From a virus: a DNA stretch of 64,000 nucleotides. The translations under genes and the position numbers were made by a program. The DNA lies in IMG/VR virus record IMGVR_UViG_3300007512_001412, positions 1 through 64,000 of that record; one strand, written 5' to 3'. Every line of letters starts with the position of its first letter. Positions within the stretch are counted from its first letter, which is position 1. Below are positions 1-7,802 of this stretch, one piece after another. Under the pieces are notes generated by a model. It made no database searches. It saw only the letters and a list, made by a program, of their open reading frames with translations, and was not told the origin of the DNA.

Positions 1-62
1 GGAGAGCCTCGACCGTCCCAATCGTCAGGCCAGAAGCGGGTGCTATTGAACGGGGGCCTCAT
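1..62 (-). CDS. Partial gene running off the left edge
   Basis: Reading leftwards, an ATG at 62 follows an AAGGAGA ribosome-binding site at about 70-76. Twenty codons are readable before the window ends, opening MRPPFNSTRFW. It is the last visible gene of the minus-strand lysis-like cluster. Too little is present to name a product. Confidence 0.5.
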   Translation of the reverse strand, partial: MRPPFNSTRFWPDDWDGRGS

Positions 63-103
63 GGTGTCTCTCCTTCACTCTTAAGCTTTGCGAGCGTGCG
101 CGA

Positions 104-614
104 CTAGCCCCCGGCCTGAGAGCCGAAGTACGCCGCCGTCGCGGCGGTGATGATGACCCCACCCCACTTGAGGATGGCACCCAGGACGGAGGCGGTCTGC
201 CCCCGGAGCCACTTCTGGCGCTCGCGCTCGTCCTGCTTCTGATCCGCGTGCCACCGATCGAGGCGTTCGCCCAGGGCGCGGACCTCCTTCCGCAACTCCC
301 CGGCGAGCGCGGTGACGACTTCCTCGATCTTCCCGTGGGCTTCCTGCTCCTCGCGGAGAATCAAGTCGAGGCTCGTCTGGACGCGCTCCGCCAACTCAGC
401 GGCTCCCCGAACCTCCGCAATCGCCCTTGCCAGCAGCGCTTCGACTTCTTCGGGGGGCACCGCGCACTCCGATCTTCGACAGCGTGTCCTTGAACGCGCG
501 GGCTGCGTCATGCAGTTGGCGCACCTGATCTTCTAGGGACGGGGGCGTGGGTGCAACAACGGATCGGGGGTCGGGGGGGAGCGGAAGGGACACGGACGGG
601 TCGGTGGGATTCAC
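104..614 (-). CDS. Coiled-coil/C-terminal TM protein (XhlA-like), needs a +1 frameshift
   Basis: The upstream frame starts at GTG 614, overlapping the preceding stop as GTGA, and encodes a Pro-rich start and a helical stretch (PSLEDQVRQLHDAARAF). The downstream frame continues the helix (EEVEALLARAIAEV), then a charged coiled coil, and ends in one membrane helix (VLGAILKWGGVIITAATAAYF) with a tiny tail. The two frames join only if one base is skipped, most naturally in the C6 run at 452-457 (plus strand G6). The span is 3n+1 bases, about 169 residues. Coiled coil plus terminal TM, beside an endolysin and a holin-like gene, resembles XhlA-type lysis accessory proteins; that function is inference. 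The alternative is a separate 135-aa ORF from ATG 511, whose first 15 residues are implausibly Arg-rich. Confidence 0.55.
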
Positions 615-832
615 GGAACCGGCTCCCTCTCCCCCATCCTGCGACCGCCGTCCGACTCGATCGCTTGGCCGAACAGCGTCTTGATCGCCCACCCCAGGAC
701 AGCGATTGCGCCGGCCTTGACCTCGTCGCTGGCGCTGCCGTTGAGGACGACGACGATCAGCCCAATCCCCAGGATGGTGCCGACGACAAGCATCCAGAAG
801 CGGTGCGAGTTGAGGGGGAGGACGTTCTTCAT
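611..832 (-). CDS. Small holin-like membrane protein
   Basis: This is a 73-aa protein with a strong membrane helix at about residues 12-31 (FWMLVVGTILGIGLIVVVL) and a second weaker hydrophobic stretch at about 40-55, ending in a charged tail (GGRRMGERE). Size, topology and position between the amidase gene and a coiled-coil/TM gene fit a holin or holin partner that permeabilises the inner membrane for the endolysin. The stop overlaps the next start (GTGA), so translation is probably coupled. No sequence family is recognised with confidence. Confidence 0.6.
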   Translation of the reverse strand: MKNVLPLNSHRFWMLVVGTILGIGLIVVVLNGSASDEVKAGAIAVLGWAIKTLFGQAIESDGGRRMGEREPVP

Positions 833-854
833 GTTTCGACCCTACCACCCGGGG

Positions 855-1316
855 CTAGGCGTGAACGATCAACCGTTGCCTCACGGCGACCCGCAGGTAC
901 TCCAGATCCACGTGCTTGCCGGGGCACGCGGTCGCGGACAACTCCTTGTGGCCCTTCACCGCGCGCTCGTCCAGGCCCCAGCGCCGGCAGGCGACGGCGA
1001 ACAGGTCCACGGCGGCGCGGAGCATCGGGTCGGGTAGCCGTTCCTCATGGAAGTTGCCGATCAGGCACACCCCGTAGGACACCCGGTTGTTCCCTCGCGC
1101 GTGCGCGCCGTACTCCCACGGCTCCCACACTTCATCGAGGTCGTACGGACGTCCCAGGATGATCTGGACGGGATCCCGATCGGTCGGCTGGCGGATCAGA
1201 TCGTGGTAGCCGACGTCGCGGAACCCGCGCGCGAGGTGAACCCACTCGACTTCGGCGCGCGTCCACGTGCGCGGGCACGCGCCGTGGTGCAAGACCAGCA
1301 GGGACGGTCCGGTCAT
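855..1316 (-). CDS. N-acetylmuramoyl-L-alanine amidase (Amidase_2/PGRP fold), endolysin
   Basis: This 153-aa protein carries Amidase_2 landmarks: the first zinc-ligand region LLVLHHGACP near the N-terminus, YGVCLIGNF in the core and the second ligand region GHKELSATACPG near residue 125. The family cleaves the amide bond between muramic acid and L-Ala in peptidoglycan. There is no signal peptide or TM, so it is probably a cytoplasmic endolysin released through the neighbouring holin-like protein. The start is ATG 1316, overlapping the upstream stop as ATGA; the longer open frame upstream overlaps a convincing gene and is rejected. A second, membrane-anchored amidase lies at 12673-13296. Confidence 0.85.
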   Translation of the reverse strand: MTGPSLLVLHHGACPRTWTRAEVEWVHLARGFRDVGYHDLIRQPTDRDPVQIILGRPYDLDEVWEPWEYGAHARGNNRVSYGVCLIGNFHEERLPDPMLRAAVDLFAVACRRWGLDERAVKGHKELSATACPGKHVDLEYLRVAVRQRLIVHA

Positions 1317-1726
1317 CGCAGCGTGCCCAACGGGGCGAGCACGGTCCAGTGCGTCACGCGCAGGAGGCCGGTGCCTCCCGGGTACGGGTCGAAGGCGAGC
1401 CGGTTGTTCGCGTAGATGACCGCGTGGTTGAGTCCACGCGGCCCGGGGCCGTGCGCGATCCAGTACAGCGGCGGCGCACCGGGCGGCAGGAGCACGGGCG
1501 GGCTGCTTCCCGATCCACGCACGGCGGCGTACCCCCGGCTCGCAGCGAACAGCGACAGCGCCTTCTGCATGTTGGCGAGGCCCGCCCGGACCCGCGCGTC
1601 CCCGGCGCGGAGTCCGCTTCGCGGGTCGGGGATGGCGTGGAGCGGCACGTTGAGCAGGGTCGCGTAGCACGCGAACAGGCAGTTGCCGAAGGGGTAGCCG
1701 AACCGATCCTGCTGCACCGGAGTCAT
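1313..1726 (-). CDS. Putative papain-like/C39-like cysteine peptidase
   Basis: This 137-aa protein opens QQDRFGYPFGNCLFACYATLL, placing a Cys in a GNCLFACYAT helix as in C39/papain-like folds. It later has NHAVIYANNRLAFDPYPGG, giving the His and Asp expected of a Cys-His-Asp triad. Similar small proteins occur in phages, usually unannotated. The start is leaderless: a TACACT -10 (1739-1734) ends 7 nt before ATG 1726 and no Shine-Dalgarno is present. It is the first gene of the lysis-like operon and couples to the amidase by ATGA. Peptidase activity is inferred from residues only; a role in lysis or peptidoglycan processing is plausible. Confidence 0.55.
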   Translation of the reverse strand: MTPVQQDRFGYPFGNCLFACYATLLNVPLHAIPDPRSGLRAGDARVRAGLANMQKALSLFAASRGYAAVRGSGSSPPVLLPPGAPPLYWIAHGPGPRGLNHAVIYANNRLAFDPYPGGTGLLRVTHWTVLAPLGTLR

Positions 1727-1733
1727 GGATCAG

Positions 1734-1739
1734 AGTGTA
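1734..1739 (-). promoter_or_regulatory. -10 element for leaderless lysis operon
   Basis: On the minus strand, TACACT (TANNNT class) ends 7 nt upstream of ATG 1726, so transcription should begin at or next to the start codon. There is no good -35 match 16-18 bp upstream. The same TACACT-to-start geometry recurs at 14402-14407. Confidence 0.5.
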
Positions 1740-1896
1740 CCGGAGGGCGACGGGGCGATCCGCACGTTTGAGCACCGGGGAGGCCAACCCCCGCTGCGCT
1801 GGAGCTTTTCGCGCGGCGGCAACCAGCAACCGGCCCCGCCACCCTCACTTTCTATGGGACCGCTCCCGCCGACTTGGGCCGAAGATTTCTCCGACG

Positions 1897-1925
1897 TTGA
1901 CAAACCGCAAGTAGCTTCGTAGCCT
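1897..1925 (+). promoter_or_regulatory. Promoter with TTGACA-N4-GCAAG element
   Basis: TTGACA (1897-1902), a 17-bp spacer and TAGCCT (1920-1925) precede the Cas4-like gene. The spacer begins AACCGCAAG. The same TTGACA-N4-GCAAG arrangement occurs at 14444, 19604 and 20167 (plus) and 36162 (minus). Confidence 0.7.
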
Positions 1926-1950
1926 GCCCGTGCTGATGGAGATTGAAACG

Positions 1951-2841
1951 ATGACCGACGCTGCGAAGTCGCTTCCCGACCCGTCGATCAACACCGGCAA
2001 GTCGCGCCGAGGTTGGTCCTTCTACGGCACGTGGCAGGTATGCAAGCGCAAGTGGGCGTACGACAACCTGGGGGACGAGGACGTCTTGGTCCCCTCCGGG
2101 CCTCCCACCTCCGACCCCCGGAACCTGGGGACGCTCGTCCACGCGCTGCTCGCGCGGGAGTACATGGATCGGATGGGCCACGCGCAGGAACCGATGCGCG
2201 CCTTCGCGTTCCGCGAGGGGCGGCGGCTCATGCTCCCCGACGAGGACATTGAGTTGGCGCTCTCCCGCGTGCGCCGGCACAACGCGATGTACCCGCTGGA
2301 CTTCACGCCCGTCGCGGTCGAAACGGAGTACGCCATCGGCATCCTCCCGGTGCGCGACAGCGACGGCGGCATGTCCGCGCGCGTCGTACCGGAGGGGACG
2401 CCGGGGTCGGTGCTGTTCAGCAACCGCGTGGACCTCGTCGGTGAGGATCGGCAGCGCCGGATCTGGACGATCGACCACAAGACCGCCGCCACCGTGAAGC
2501 CGGGGACGTCCCGGGGCTACGGGATGCACGGCACGTTCCACGGCATCTGGCACCTGGGGCGCACGCACTTCGGCAAGCGGTTCGCCGGCCCCCTGATCAA
2601 CTACGTGCAGACCCGATCCGGCCCGAAATTCAAGCGGGTGCGCCCGCCCGCCGCCCCGGCGCTGGTGCAGGGCTTCCCGATGCTGGTGATCGCCATCGTG
2701 TCGGAAATGAAGCTGTGGGAGCGCATCGCGCGCGGCAACCCCGACAAGTACCCGCCCGCGACCGACGAGAAGGTCTGCGAGGGCCGCTACGGACCGTGCG
2801 AATTCCAGGCACGTTGTCGCTTCGGGACGGGCCTCCTGTAG
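1951..2841 (+). CDS. Cas4/RecB-like PD-(D/E)XK nuclease with probable Fe-S cluster
   Basis: This 296-aa protein combines an N-terminal single Cys (TWQVCKRKWAYD, about residue 31), a nuclease core with DLVGEDRQRR...TIDHKTA (D...DHK, about residue 175) and a C-terminal Cys triplet CEGRYGPCEFQARC. One Cys plus a terminal triplet around a PD-(D/E)XK core is the Cas4/AddB-type [4Fe-4S] nuclease layout. A role in DNA end processing or recombination is inferred. ATG 1951 is chosen because GGAG at about 1938 is well spaced; an in-frame ATG at 1936 overlaps that site. It follows a strong promoter at 1897-1925 and opens the long plus-strand replication block. Confidence 0.75.
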   Translation: MTDAAKSLPDPSINTGKSRRGWSFYGTWQVCKRKWAYDNLGDEDVLVPSGPPTSDPRNLGTLVHALLAREYMDRMGHAQEPMRAFAFREGRRLMLPDEDIELALSRVRRHNAMYPLDFTPVAVETEYAIGILPVRDSDGGMSARVVPEGTPGSVLFSNRVDLVGEDRQRRIWTIDHKTAATVKPGTSRGYGMHGTFHGIWHLGRTHFGKRFAGPLINYVQTRSGPKFKRVRPPAAPALVQGFPMLVIAIVSEMKLWERIARGNPDKYPPATDEKVCEGRYGPCEFQARCRFGTGLL

Positions 2842-2870
2842 TACGATGGGGGCCGCTGATGGAGGTATGA

Positions 2871-3209
2871 ATGGGAGCCCACGGAGCGTCACGCGCTCGC
2901 GTCCTCACGCTTGTCCGCGAGGAACCACACGACAATCCGATCCCCGACGTAGCCATCGCTGCGGACCTGGGGATCAGCGAGCCGGCTGTCTCGCACATCC
3001 GACGAGCCATGACGATCCCGCCCTCGCGGGCGCGCGCGTCCATCTATGCAGAGGGCTACGCCATCGGCCCCGCCATCGGTCAGTGCCGGTGCTGCGTCGG
3101 GCGCTGGTACGAAATCCCCACGGGCCAGGGCGCGGTGCCCTGCCCGGAGGGCCACGGGCGGGTGCTCGCCAGCGGCTACCGGCTGGTGCTGCGGAACCCC
3201 TCCGTCTGA
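2871..3209 (+). CDS. Small HTH regulator with C-terminal zinc ribbon
   Basis: This 112-aa protein carries a helix-turn-helix (PDVAIAADLGISEPAVSHIR, about residues 25-45) followed by a Cys/His module (CRCCVGRWYE ... CPEGHG, about residues 70-95). It is probably a DNA-binding regulator. GGAGGT ends 4 nt before ATG 2871. It lies 30 bp after the Cas4-like gene and just before the regulatory region at 3276-3339, so it could control either neighbour. The family is not recognised more precisely. Confidence 0.65.
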   Translation: MGAHGASRARVLTLVREEPHDNPIPDVAIAADLGISEPAVSHIRRAMTIPPSRARASIYAEGYAIGPAIGQCRCCVGRWYEIPTGQGAVPCPEGHGRVLASGYRLVLRNPSV

Positions 3210-3275
3210 CCCGCCAGGATCGCTGCCCGGAGCCCCCACGGGGTGCCCGGTCCCCAAAAACGCTGTACGTCGGTT

Positions 3276-3301
3276 GATTGTCAAATGATTGTCAAGGGAT
3301 C
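3276..3301 (+). repeat. Two GATTGTCAA repeats spaced 11 bp
   Basis: GATTGTCAA occurs at 3276-3284 and 3287-3295, one helical turn apart, in an AT-rich patch upstream of the promoter at 3311-3339. AATGAT (about 3285-3290) and ATCATT (from 3299) also form a short inverted repeat. The layout looks like a regulator-binding site, but no regulator is assigned. Confidence 0.45.
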
Positions 3302-3310
3302 ATTATTTGG

Positions 3311-3339
3311 TTGTCGGGTAGCTATGCAGTAGCTACATT
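3311..3339 (+). promoter_or_regulatory. Promoter with tandem GTAGCTAC boxes (site A)
   Basis: TTGTCG (3311-3316), a 17-bp spacer and TACATT (3334-3339). The spacer contains GTAGCTAT (3318-3325) and GTAGCTAC (3329-3336), near-palindromic 8-bp boxes repeated at 11 bp. The same promoter-plus-box design recurs at 28848, 43024 and 45538. It should drive the gene at 3395 and the block downstream. Confidence 0.7.
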
Positions 3340-3394
3340 CAAGGTGTCAGAGGGACACAGCGCCGGTTGGCTGACCGGCCCAAGGAGAACCGCT

Positions 3395-4234
3395 ATGACG
3401 ACCGCTTTCGACCAGATCATCGCAATGGCGCAGGAGTTGGGGAACCCGACGCCCGCCGCGAAGCCCGCCGCCAACGTCGCCGCCGAGCCCGTCGAGGACG
3501 ACGGGCTTGACTTCGACATGGGCGCGACCACCGACGACGACGCCCCGACGCCCGACGACGTCACCGGGATCAACCCCGCCGCGACCATCATCGTCACCGA
3601 CCGCGAGGCCAAGCAGCGGGCCGCGAACGGCTGCCAGTCCTGCGACGGCACCGGCACCGAGCCGGGCAACCCCTCCGGCGATTGGTGCCGCGCCTGCGGC
3701 GGCACCGGCCTCCCCCTCACCGACCCCAACCACCCCGACCACACCCCCGAGAGTGGCTCCGACGACCCCATCGTGGACGACGGCCCCAACGGCGAGCCGC
3801 CCTCCAAGACCGACCTGATCGACGCGATCCGCGCCGAGCCCGCCCCGGACACCGACGACGACACCGACGACACCGACACCGACACCGACGCGGACGTCAC
3901 CGACGACGAGCCCGCCCCGGTCATGGTGGACGTCATGGACGTCAACGGGATCGTGGTCCCGGTGATCAGCGTCAACGCGATGCACGACGGCACCGCGACC
4001 TGCACCCGCTGCGGACGCACCGGGGACGCCGCCTCCGAGTTCGGCTGGCGCAAGGTCAAGCGGTTCGACAAGGACGGCAACCCGATCCGGGTCGAACAGC
4101 GCAACCAGCCTCAGTGCAAGGACTGCCGGAACCTCGCCGCCAAGAAGGCGTACGCCCGCCGCACCGGCAAGGTGTGGATCGACCCCGCCGACGACAAGTC
4201 CCTCGCGGGCTGCGCCGACAGCGAGGCCAAGTAG
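3395..4234 (+). CDS. Acidic protein with DnaJ-like zinc knuckles
   Basis: This 279-aa, very acidic protein contains CQSCDGTG...CRACGGTG (about residues 75-105), the CxxCxGxG knuckle of DnaJ zinc centres, then an Asp/Thr run (DTDDDTDDTDTDTDAD) and a C-terminal four-Cys ribbon (CTRCGRTG...CKDCR). There is no J domain, so it is not a DnaJ homologue. AAGGAG at 3382 supports ATG 3395; an open frame from 3278 crosses the promoter. It overlaps nothing and is followed 3 bp later by another zinc-ribbon gene. Function unknown; a nucleic-acid or protein-binding adaptor is possible. Confidence 0.7.
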   Translation: MTTAFDQIIAMAQELGNPTPAAKPAANVAAEPVEDDGLDFDMGATTDDDAPTPDDVTGINPAATIIVTDREAKQRAANGCQSCDGTGTEPGNPSGDWCRACGGTGLPLTDPNHPDHTPESGSDDPIVDDGPNGEPPSKTDLIDAIRAEPAPDTDDDTDDTDTDTDADVTDDEPAPVMVDVMDVNGIVVPVISVNAMHDGTATCTRCGRTGDAASEFGWRKVKRFDKDGNPIRVEQRNQPQCKDCRNLAAKKAYARRTGKVWIDPADDKSLAGCADSEAK

Positions 4235-4236
4235 CC

Positions 4237-5121
4237 ATGCCCCTCAACTTCAACCTGACCGGCATCGCCAACTTCAAGGACGTCTGCTACGACACGCGGA
4301 CCGACCCGCCCCCGACCCTGGATCGACCGGGACCGTGCCCCAAGTGCGGCGGTCCCGGCGAGATCATCGGCGCGGGCGAGGACGGGCGCATCGTCCTCTG
4401 CTTCGACTGCGACCACCGGCACAGCACGTTCCGGGTGTTCGTGGACTGCTCCCCCAACCCGTGGTCGCCGTCCGCGTTCACCTGCGCCCGGAGCGGCTGC
4501 GAGCGGACGGGCGAGCCCACCGACGACGACGATCAGTGCCCCTCCCCCGACTGCGACGGGCTACTCAAGCCGGTCGAGTGGGCGCGGCGCAGCGCCGTGA
4601 CCTACGTCCTGATCTGGAAGGCGTTGAGCCTGGACCTGGGGTCCATCACCGCCGACAACGTGGACGAGTGGATGCTGCGTCTGCGGCTCCACAGCGCCTT
4701 CCACGGCGACGAGCCCTGCGACCTGATCACCACGACCGAGAAGACGCTGGAGGATGCCATGAGCGGCCCCTTCGCGGGCCTCCCCGTCGCCACGATCCAC
4801 AAGCTGCTCGCGGAGGGGTGGGAGCCGCACTTCGTGGGGCCGACCCTGGACGTGCAGATCGACTTCGATGCGTTCCTCCGGGTGGACAACCCCGACGACC
4901 CCTGCCTCAAGGGGGCCGACGCCGCCCGCGTGATCCGCACCGCCCTGGAAGGCGACCGCTCCGCGATCCTGTTCCGCAAGCGGACCGCCCGCGCCCTGAC
5001 CCGCGCCGAGGTCGAGGCGCACATCGGACTGACCACCAACGTCACCACCGTCAAGCGGCACAAGTGGCTCAAGTCCATGAGCGCCGCCCACGACTGCCGC
5101 ATCGAGTGGGCGAAGGAGTAG
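4237..5121 (+). CDS. Multi-zinc-ribbon protein of unknown function
   Basis: This 294-aa protein has an N-terminal half holding three Cys pairs: CPKCGG, CFDCDH, and CARSGCERTG...CPSPDC, consistent with one to three zinc ribbons. The C-terminal half is helical (VEWARRSAVTYVLIWKAL; RTARALTRAEVEAHIGLTTN) and could hold an HTH near residues 260-285. It starts at ATG 4237, 3 bp after the preceding stop, so the pair is probably cotranscribed from the 3311 promoter. A transcription or replication accessory role is possible but unproven. Confidence 0.7.
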   Translation: MPLNFNLTGIANFKDVCYDTRTDPPPTLDRPGPCPKCGGPGEIIGAGEDGRIVLCFDCDHRHSTFRVFVDCSPNPWSPSAFTCARSGCERTGEPTDDDDQCPSPDCDGLLKPVEWARRSAVTYVLIWKALSLDLGSITADNVDEWMLRLRLHSAFHGDEPCDLITTTEKTLEDAMSGPFAGLPVATIHKLLAEGWEPHFVGPTLDVQIDFDAFLRVDNPDDPCLKGADAARVIRTALEGDRSAILFRKRTARALTRAEVEAHIGLTTNVTTVKRHKWLKSMSAAHDCRIEWAKE

Positions 5122-5124
5122 TAG

Positions 5125-5202
5125 ATGCTGTACCGCGACGACGACCGCCGGGTAGCGCCGGTACGACGACGCTTCCGCGTGCAGGGCTCGACTCTGCCGT
5201 AG
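5125..5202 (+). CDS. Possible 25-aa basic peptide
   Basis: ATG 5125 follows AAGGAG at 5113-5118 (the end of the previous gene). It encodes a 25-residue Arg-rich peptide (MLYRDDDRRVAPVRRRF...). The ribosome-binding site is good but the ORF is short and could be fortuitous. The rest of the 5203-5313 interval holds only GC-rich hairpins. Confidence 0.35.
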   Translation: MLYRDDDRRVAPVRRRFRVQGSTLP

Positions 5203-5313
5203 AGGACCGCCCAAGGGTTAGCGGGTGCGAGGCCCGCAAGCGTCTGAGCAGCCCCGGACCCCGGAGGGGACCCCGGAACCACCAACCTTCACCCTGAGCG
5301 GACGGACGAGCAC

Positions 5314-6012
5314 ATGAGCAGCACCCTTCGACGGGCCGCACGCCGGGAGGGCGACTTCTACGCCACCCCGCCGTGGGCCGTTCACCAGTTGATCGACCAC
5401 TACCCTGCCGTGTTGGAGGGCCGCACCCTCGACGCGGGTTGCGGGTCGGGCGCGATCATGCGCGTCCTGGCGGATCGGGGCGCGAACGTCTGCGGGATCG
5501 ACAACGACCCGGACCGCGCCGCGACGGCCAAGGCGGAGGGCTTCCTCGCGGTCGCGGGCGACTTCCTGACCGCCCCATTGCAGGAGGACATTCTCGACGG
5601 GGTCATCGCCAACCCGCCCTACCGGGACGCGGTGCCGTTCATCGAGCGGGCGTTGGGGATCGCGGAGCGGGTCACCTTCCTGCTGCGCCTCAACTTCCTG
5701 GGGTCGTCCCGATCCCGGCTCCACCTCCTGCGGGAGAGCGGCCTCGCGCGCGTGGACGTCCTGTCCAAGCGCCCGTCGTTCGTCGCCGTGGGCTCCTGCC
5801 GGGTCTGCAACGAAACGTGGTGGTGGCCCGCCACGGCGTCGGGCGAGGAAGTCCGACACCCCGCCTCGTTGGTCGCCTGCCCGATGGTCGGGCGCGCGGG
5901 CGGGTCGAAGGAATACCGGGTCACGCGCACGGACTCCTGCGACTACGCATGGTTCACCTGGGAGCGGGGCTCGACGGAGAGCCTGTTGACCGTGTTCCCG
6001 CTGCCTACTTGA
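5314..6012 (+). CDS. Class I N6-adenine-type DNA methyltransferase
   Basis: This 232-aa protein has SAM motif I LDAGCGSGAIM (about residue 40), an acidic loop GIDNDPDRA, and catalytic motif IV ANPPYRDA (about residue 100). NPPY is typical of N6-adenine or glutamine methyltransferases. A CRVCNETWWW Cys pair follows at about residue 167. No restriction endonuclease is adjacent, so it is probably a solitary enzyme acting on DNA, for example to evade host restriction. The substrate is inferred. The start is ATG 5314, 4-5 nt after GGACGAG. Confidence 0.75.
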   Translation: MSSTLRRAARREGDFYATPPWAVHQLIDHYPAVLEGRTLDAGCGSGAIMRVLADRGANVCGIDNDPDRAATAKAEGFLAVAGDFLTAPLQEDILDGVIANPPYRDAVPFIERALGIAERVTFLLRLNFLGSSRSRLHLLRESGLARVDVLSKRPSFVAVGSCRVCNETWWWPATASGEEVRHPASLVACPMVGRAGGSKEYRVTRTDSCDYAWFTWERGSTESLLTVFPLPT

Positions 6013-6081
6013 CATTGAAGTTGCCCGCCGACTCCGTCGCTCCTACCATCGCCGCCGCCACTGAGGGTGAGGGAGAGGGCT

Positions 6082-6297
6082 GTGGAGAGGATCGATCTGA
6101 CGTTGCCCCCGGGGCTGGACCGGGTGTTGGCGAGCGCGAGCGTACAACCGGGACGATCCGGGTGGATGCTGGTACTGGTGCCTCCAGCGGGACCGGCGAC
6201 GCGGATACCGCTGACGGCACGGTGCCCGGAGCAAGCGGACCGGGCGCTGACGGAATGGGCGGCGACGACGCTCCCGACGACGGTGCGCCCCCGCTGA
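6082..6297 (+). CDS. Small unknown protein, GTG start
   Basis: The 71-aa frame from GTG 6082 reads as a normal protein (VERIDLTLPPGLDRVLASAS... CPEQADRALTEWAATTL), while the helicase frame across the same bases is low-complexity Gly/Asp/Thr. A GAGGGAGAG ribosome-binding site lies just upstream. Its end overlaps the start of the helicase gene, suggesting coupling. Not recognised. Confidence 0.55.
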   Translation: MERIDLTLPPGLDRVLASASVQPGRSGWMLVLVPPAGPATRIPLTARCPEQADRALTEWAATTLPTTVRPR

Positions 6298-7802
6298 CGA
6301 TCCTCCCCGAAGTCCGTTCGTGGGTGTGGTCGTACCTCAAGGAGTACCAGCGCGAGGGCATCGCCAAGGTCATCGGGCGTGGCGACGGGGCGCTGTGGTG
6401 GCCCTGCGGCGCGGGCAAGACGGTCGCCGCGCAGATATGGGCGCTGTCCGGGCCTGAGAACGTCCTCGTCGTCTGCCGCGCCAACGCCCGGGAACAGTGG
6501 GCCGATTCGGTGTGGCACTTCACCCGGTGCCAGCCCCACGTGCTTCGCCCCACCGGCAACCGGCGCAAGGGCGACGAGTCGCTGGACGACTACATGGATC
6601 GGGCGCGGCGCGAGGGGTTCCGCCCCTTCCTGATCACCTCCTGGGGGTGCCTGCGGACGCTCCGCCCGGAGGTCGAGCAGTACGTGGACGCCTCCCGCCG
6701 CCTCGCGTTGGTGTGGGACGAGAGCCATTGCGCCAAGGACTACAAGCGGGCCAAGCGCGAGGCCAACGAAGACGGCGGCTTCGACTACATCCCCCTGGAC
6801 ACGATCGCTGCCATCGCCTCCCGGCTGGCTCCCAAGGCGGTGCGCCGGCTGAACCTGACCGCCACGCCCGATCCCGACCGGCCCCGGGACTGGTGGTCGC
6901 AATTCGATATCATGTCCCCCGGCAAGGTCTTCGCCCCGATCTTCCACCCCTTCGGCGTCCGCTACTGCAACGGCTTCCAGCACGAATACGGGTGGGACTA
7001 CTCCGGGTCGTCCCGCCTGACGGAGTTGAAGGCGCACGCCGCGCCGTGGGTCCATGAGGTAGACCCACAAATCCTCTACGACCAGTTGCCCCCCTGCCGG
7101 CGCGACGTGACCCGCCTGGATCGGGCGAGCCTGCGCTCGACCTCCAAGGATGCACGCGCGCGCGTGCGCGAGGCAGCGCAACGCCTGGGCCGGGAACGCA
7201 CCCAGGAGGCTGCGGAGGCTCTGATCGCCGCACAGATGGGCGCACGGGCCACGCAGAAGGACGCTCACCTCCGCGCCCGGGCGGAGGAATGCGCCATGTC
7301 GGGACAGAAGCTCCTGATCTTCACGGAGTTGCGCTCCCACGTGGACGACCTGGGGCCGTACATCCGGCACGCGCTCCCCCCCGACGTCCCGGTGTGGGCG
7401 TCCCACGGGGGCGACATGCCCCGGGTCCGTCGCCAGATCCAGTTGGACTACATGGCGCACAAGGGGGCGGCGGTCCTGATCGGGACCACGGCGGCGTGGG
7501 GCGAGTCGGTGGATCTGCAAGACACCGACCGGCTGATCATGTCGGCGCTCCCCTGGACCTGGGGCCGGATGTTCCAGGCGGAGGGACGACCGCGCCGCCT
7601 GGGTCAGACGCGGCCCCTGGTGATCGAGTACGTCATCGTGAAGGACGACCCCGACGAGGAACACGTGGTCGGCATCGTCACCGGCAAGCTCAAGGCGAAC
7701 CAGTCGCTTCACGACACCGACGTCATCGGCTCCCTGCGCGAAGCCCTACGGGGCGACCGGGACGAGATCGTCGCGGGCCTGCTGGCCCGGTACATGACGT
7801 GA
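6255..7802 (+). CDS. SNF2-like SF2 DNA helicase/ATPase
   Basis: This about 515-aa protein has complete SF2 motifs: a Q-like LKEYQREGIAKV, motif I PCGAGKTVAA (about residue 50), motif II VWDESHCAKD (DESH, about 155), motif III LTATPDPD (about 203), motif V-like TAAWGESVDLQ and motif VI QAEGRPRRLGQ (about 440). The GRPRRLGQ form is typical of SNF2/phage-type translocases. It probably remodels or unwinds DNA in replication or recombination. The start is uncertain: ATG 6255 is the best in-frame codon, and the open frame further upstream belongs to overlapping genes. Contrast with the split helicase at 9594 and 45596. Confidence 0.8.
   Translation: MGGDDAPDDGAPPLTILPEVRSWVWSYLKEYQREGIAKVIGRGDGALWWPCGAGKTVAAQIWALSGPENVLVVCRANAREQWADSVWHFTRCQPHVLRPTGNRRKGDESLDDYMDRARREGFRPFLITSWGCLRTLRPEVEQYVDASRRLALVWDESHCAKDYKRAKREANEDGGFDYIPLDTIAAIASRLAPKAVRRLNLTATPDPDRPRDWWSQFDIMSPGKVFAPIFHPFGVRYCNGFQHEYGWDYSGSSRLTELKAHAAPWVHEVDPQILYDQLPPCRRDVTRLDRASLRSTSKDARARVREAAQRLGRERTQEAAEALIAAQMGARATQKDAHLRARAEECAMSGQKLLIFTELRSHVDDLGPYIRHALPPDVPVWASHGGDMPRVRRQIQLDYMAHKGAAVLIGTTAAWGESVDLQDTDRLIMSALPWTWGRMFQAEGRPRRLGQTRPLVIEYVIVKDDPDEEHVVGIVTGKLKANQSLHDTDVIGSLREALRGDRDEIVAGLLARYMT

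Noticed and set aside
3322-4104. 260-aa Ser/Val/Gly-rich minus ORF
   Set aside because: It is the reverse shadow of the Asp/Thr-rich acidic protein at 3395, which has the RBS, promoter and zinc motifs.
5203-5313. Possible tRNA or structured RNA
   Set aside because: GC-rich hairpins (GCGGGTGCGAGGCCCGC; CCCCGGAGGGG) are present but there is no T-loop GGTTCGA-type motif, no anticodon arm in register and no CCA end.
6009-6037. TTGACATTGAAG as another promoter of the GCAAG class
   Set aside because: It matches the -35 only; no GCAAG and no TANNNT at 16-18 bp, and it overlaps the methyltransferase stop.
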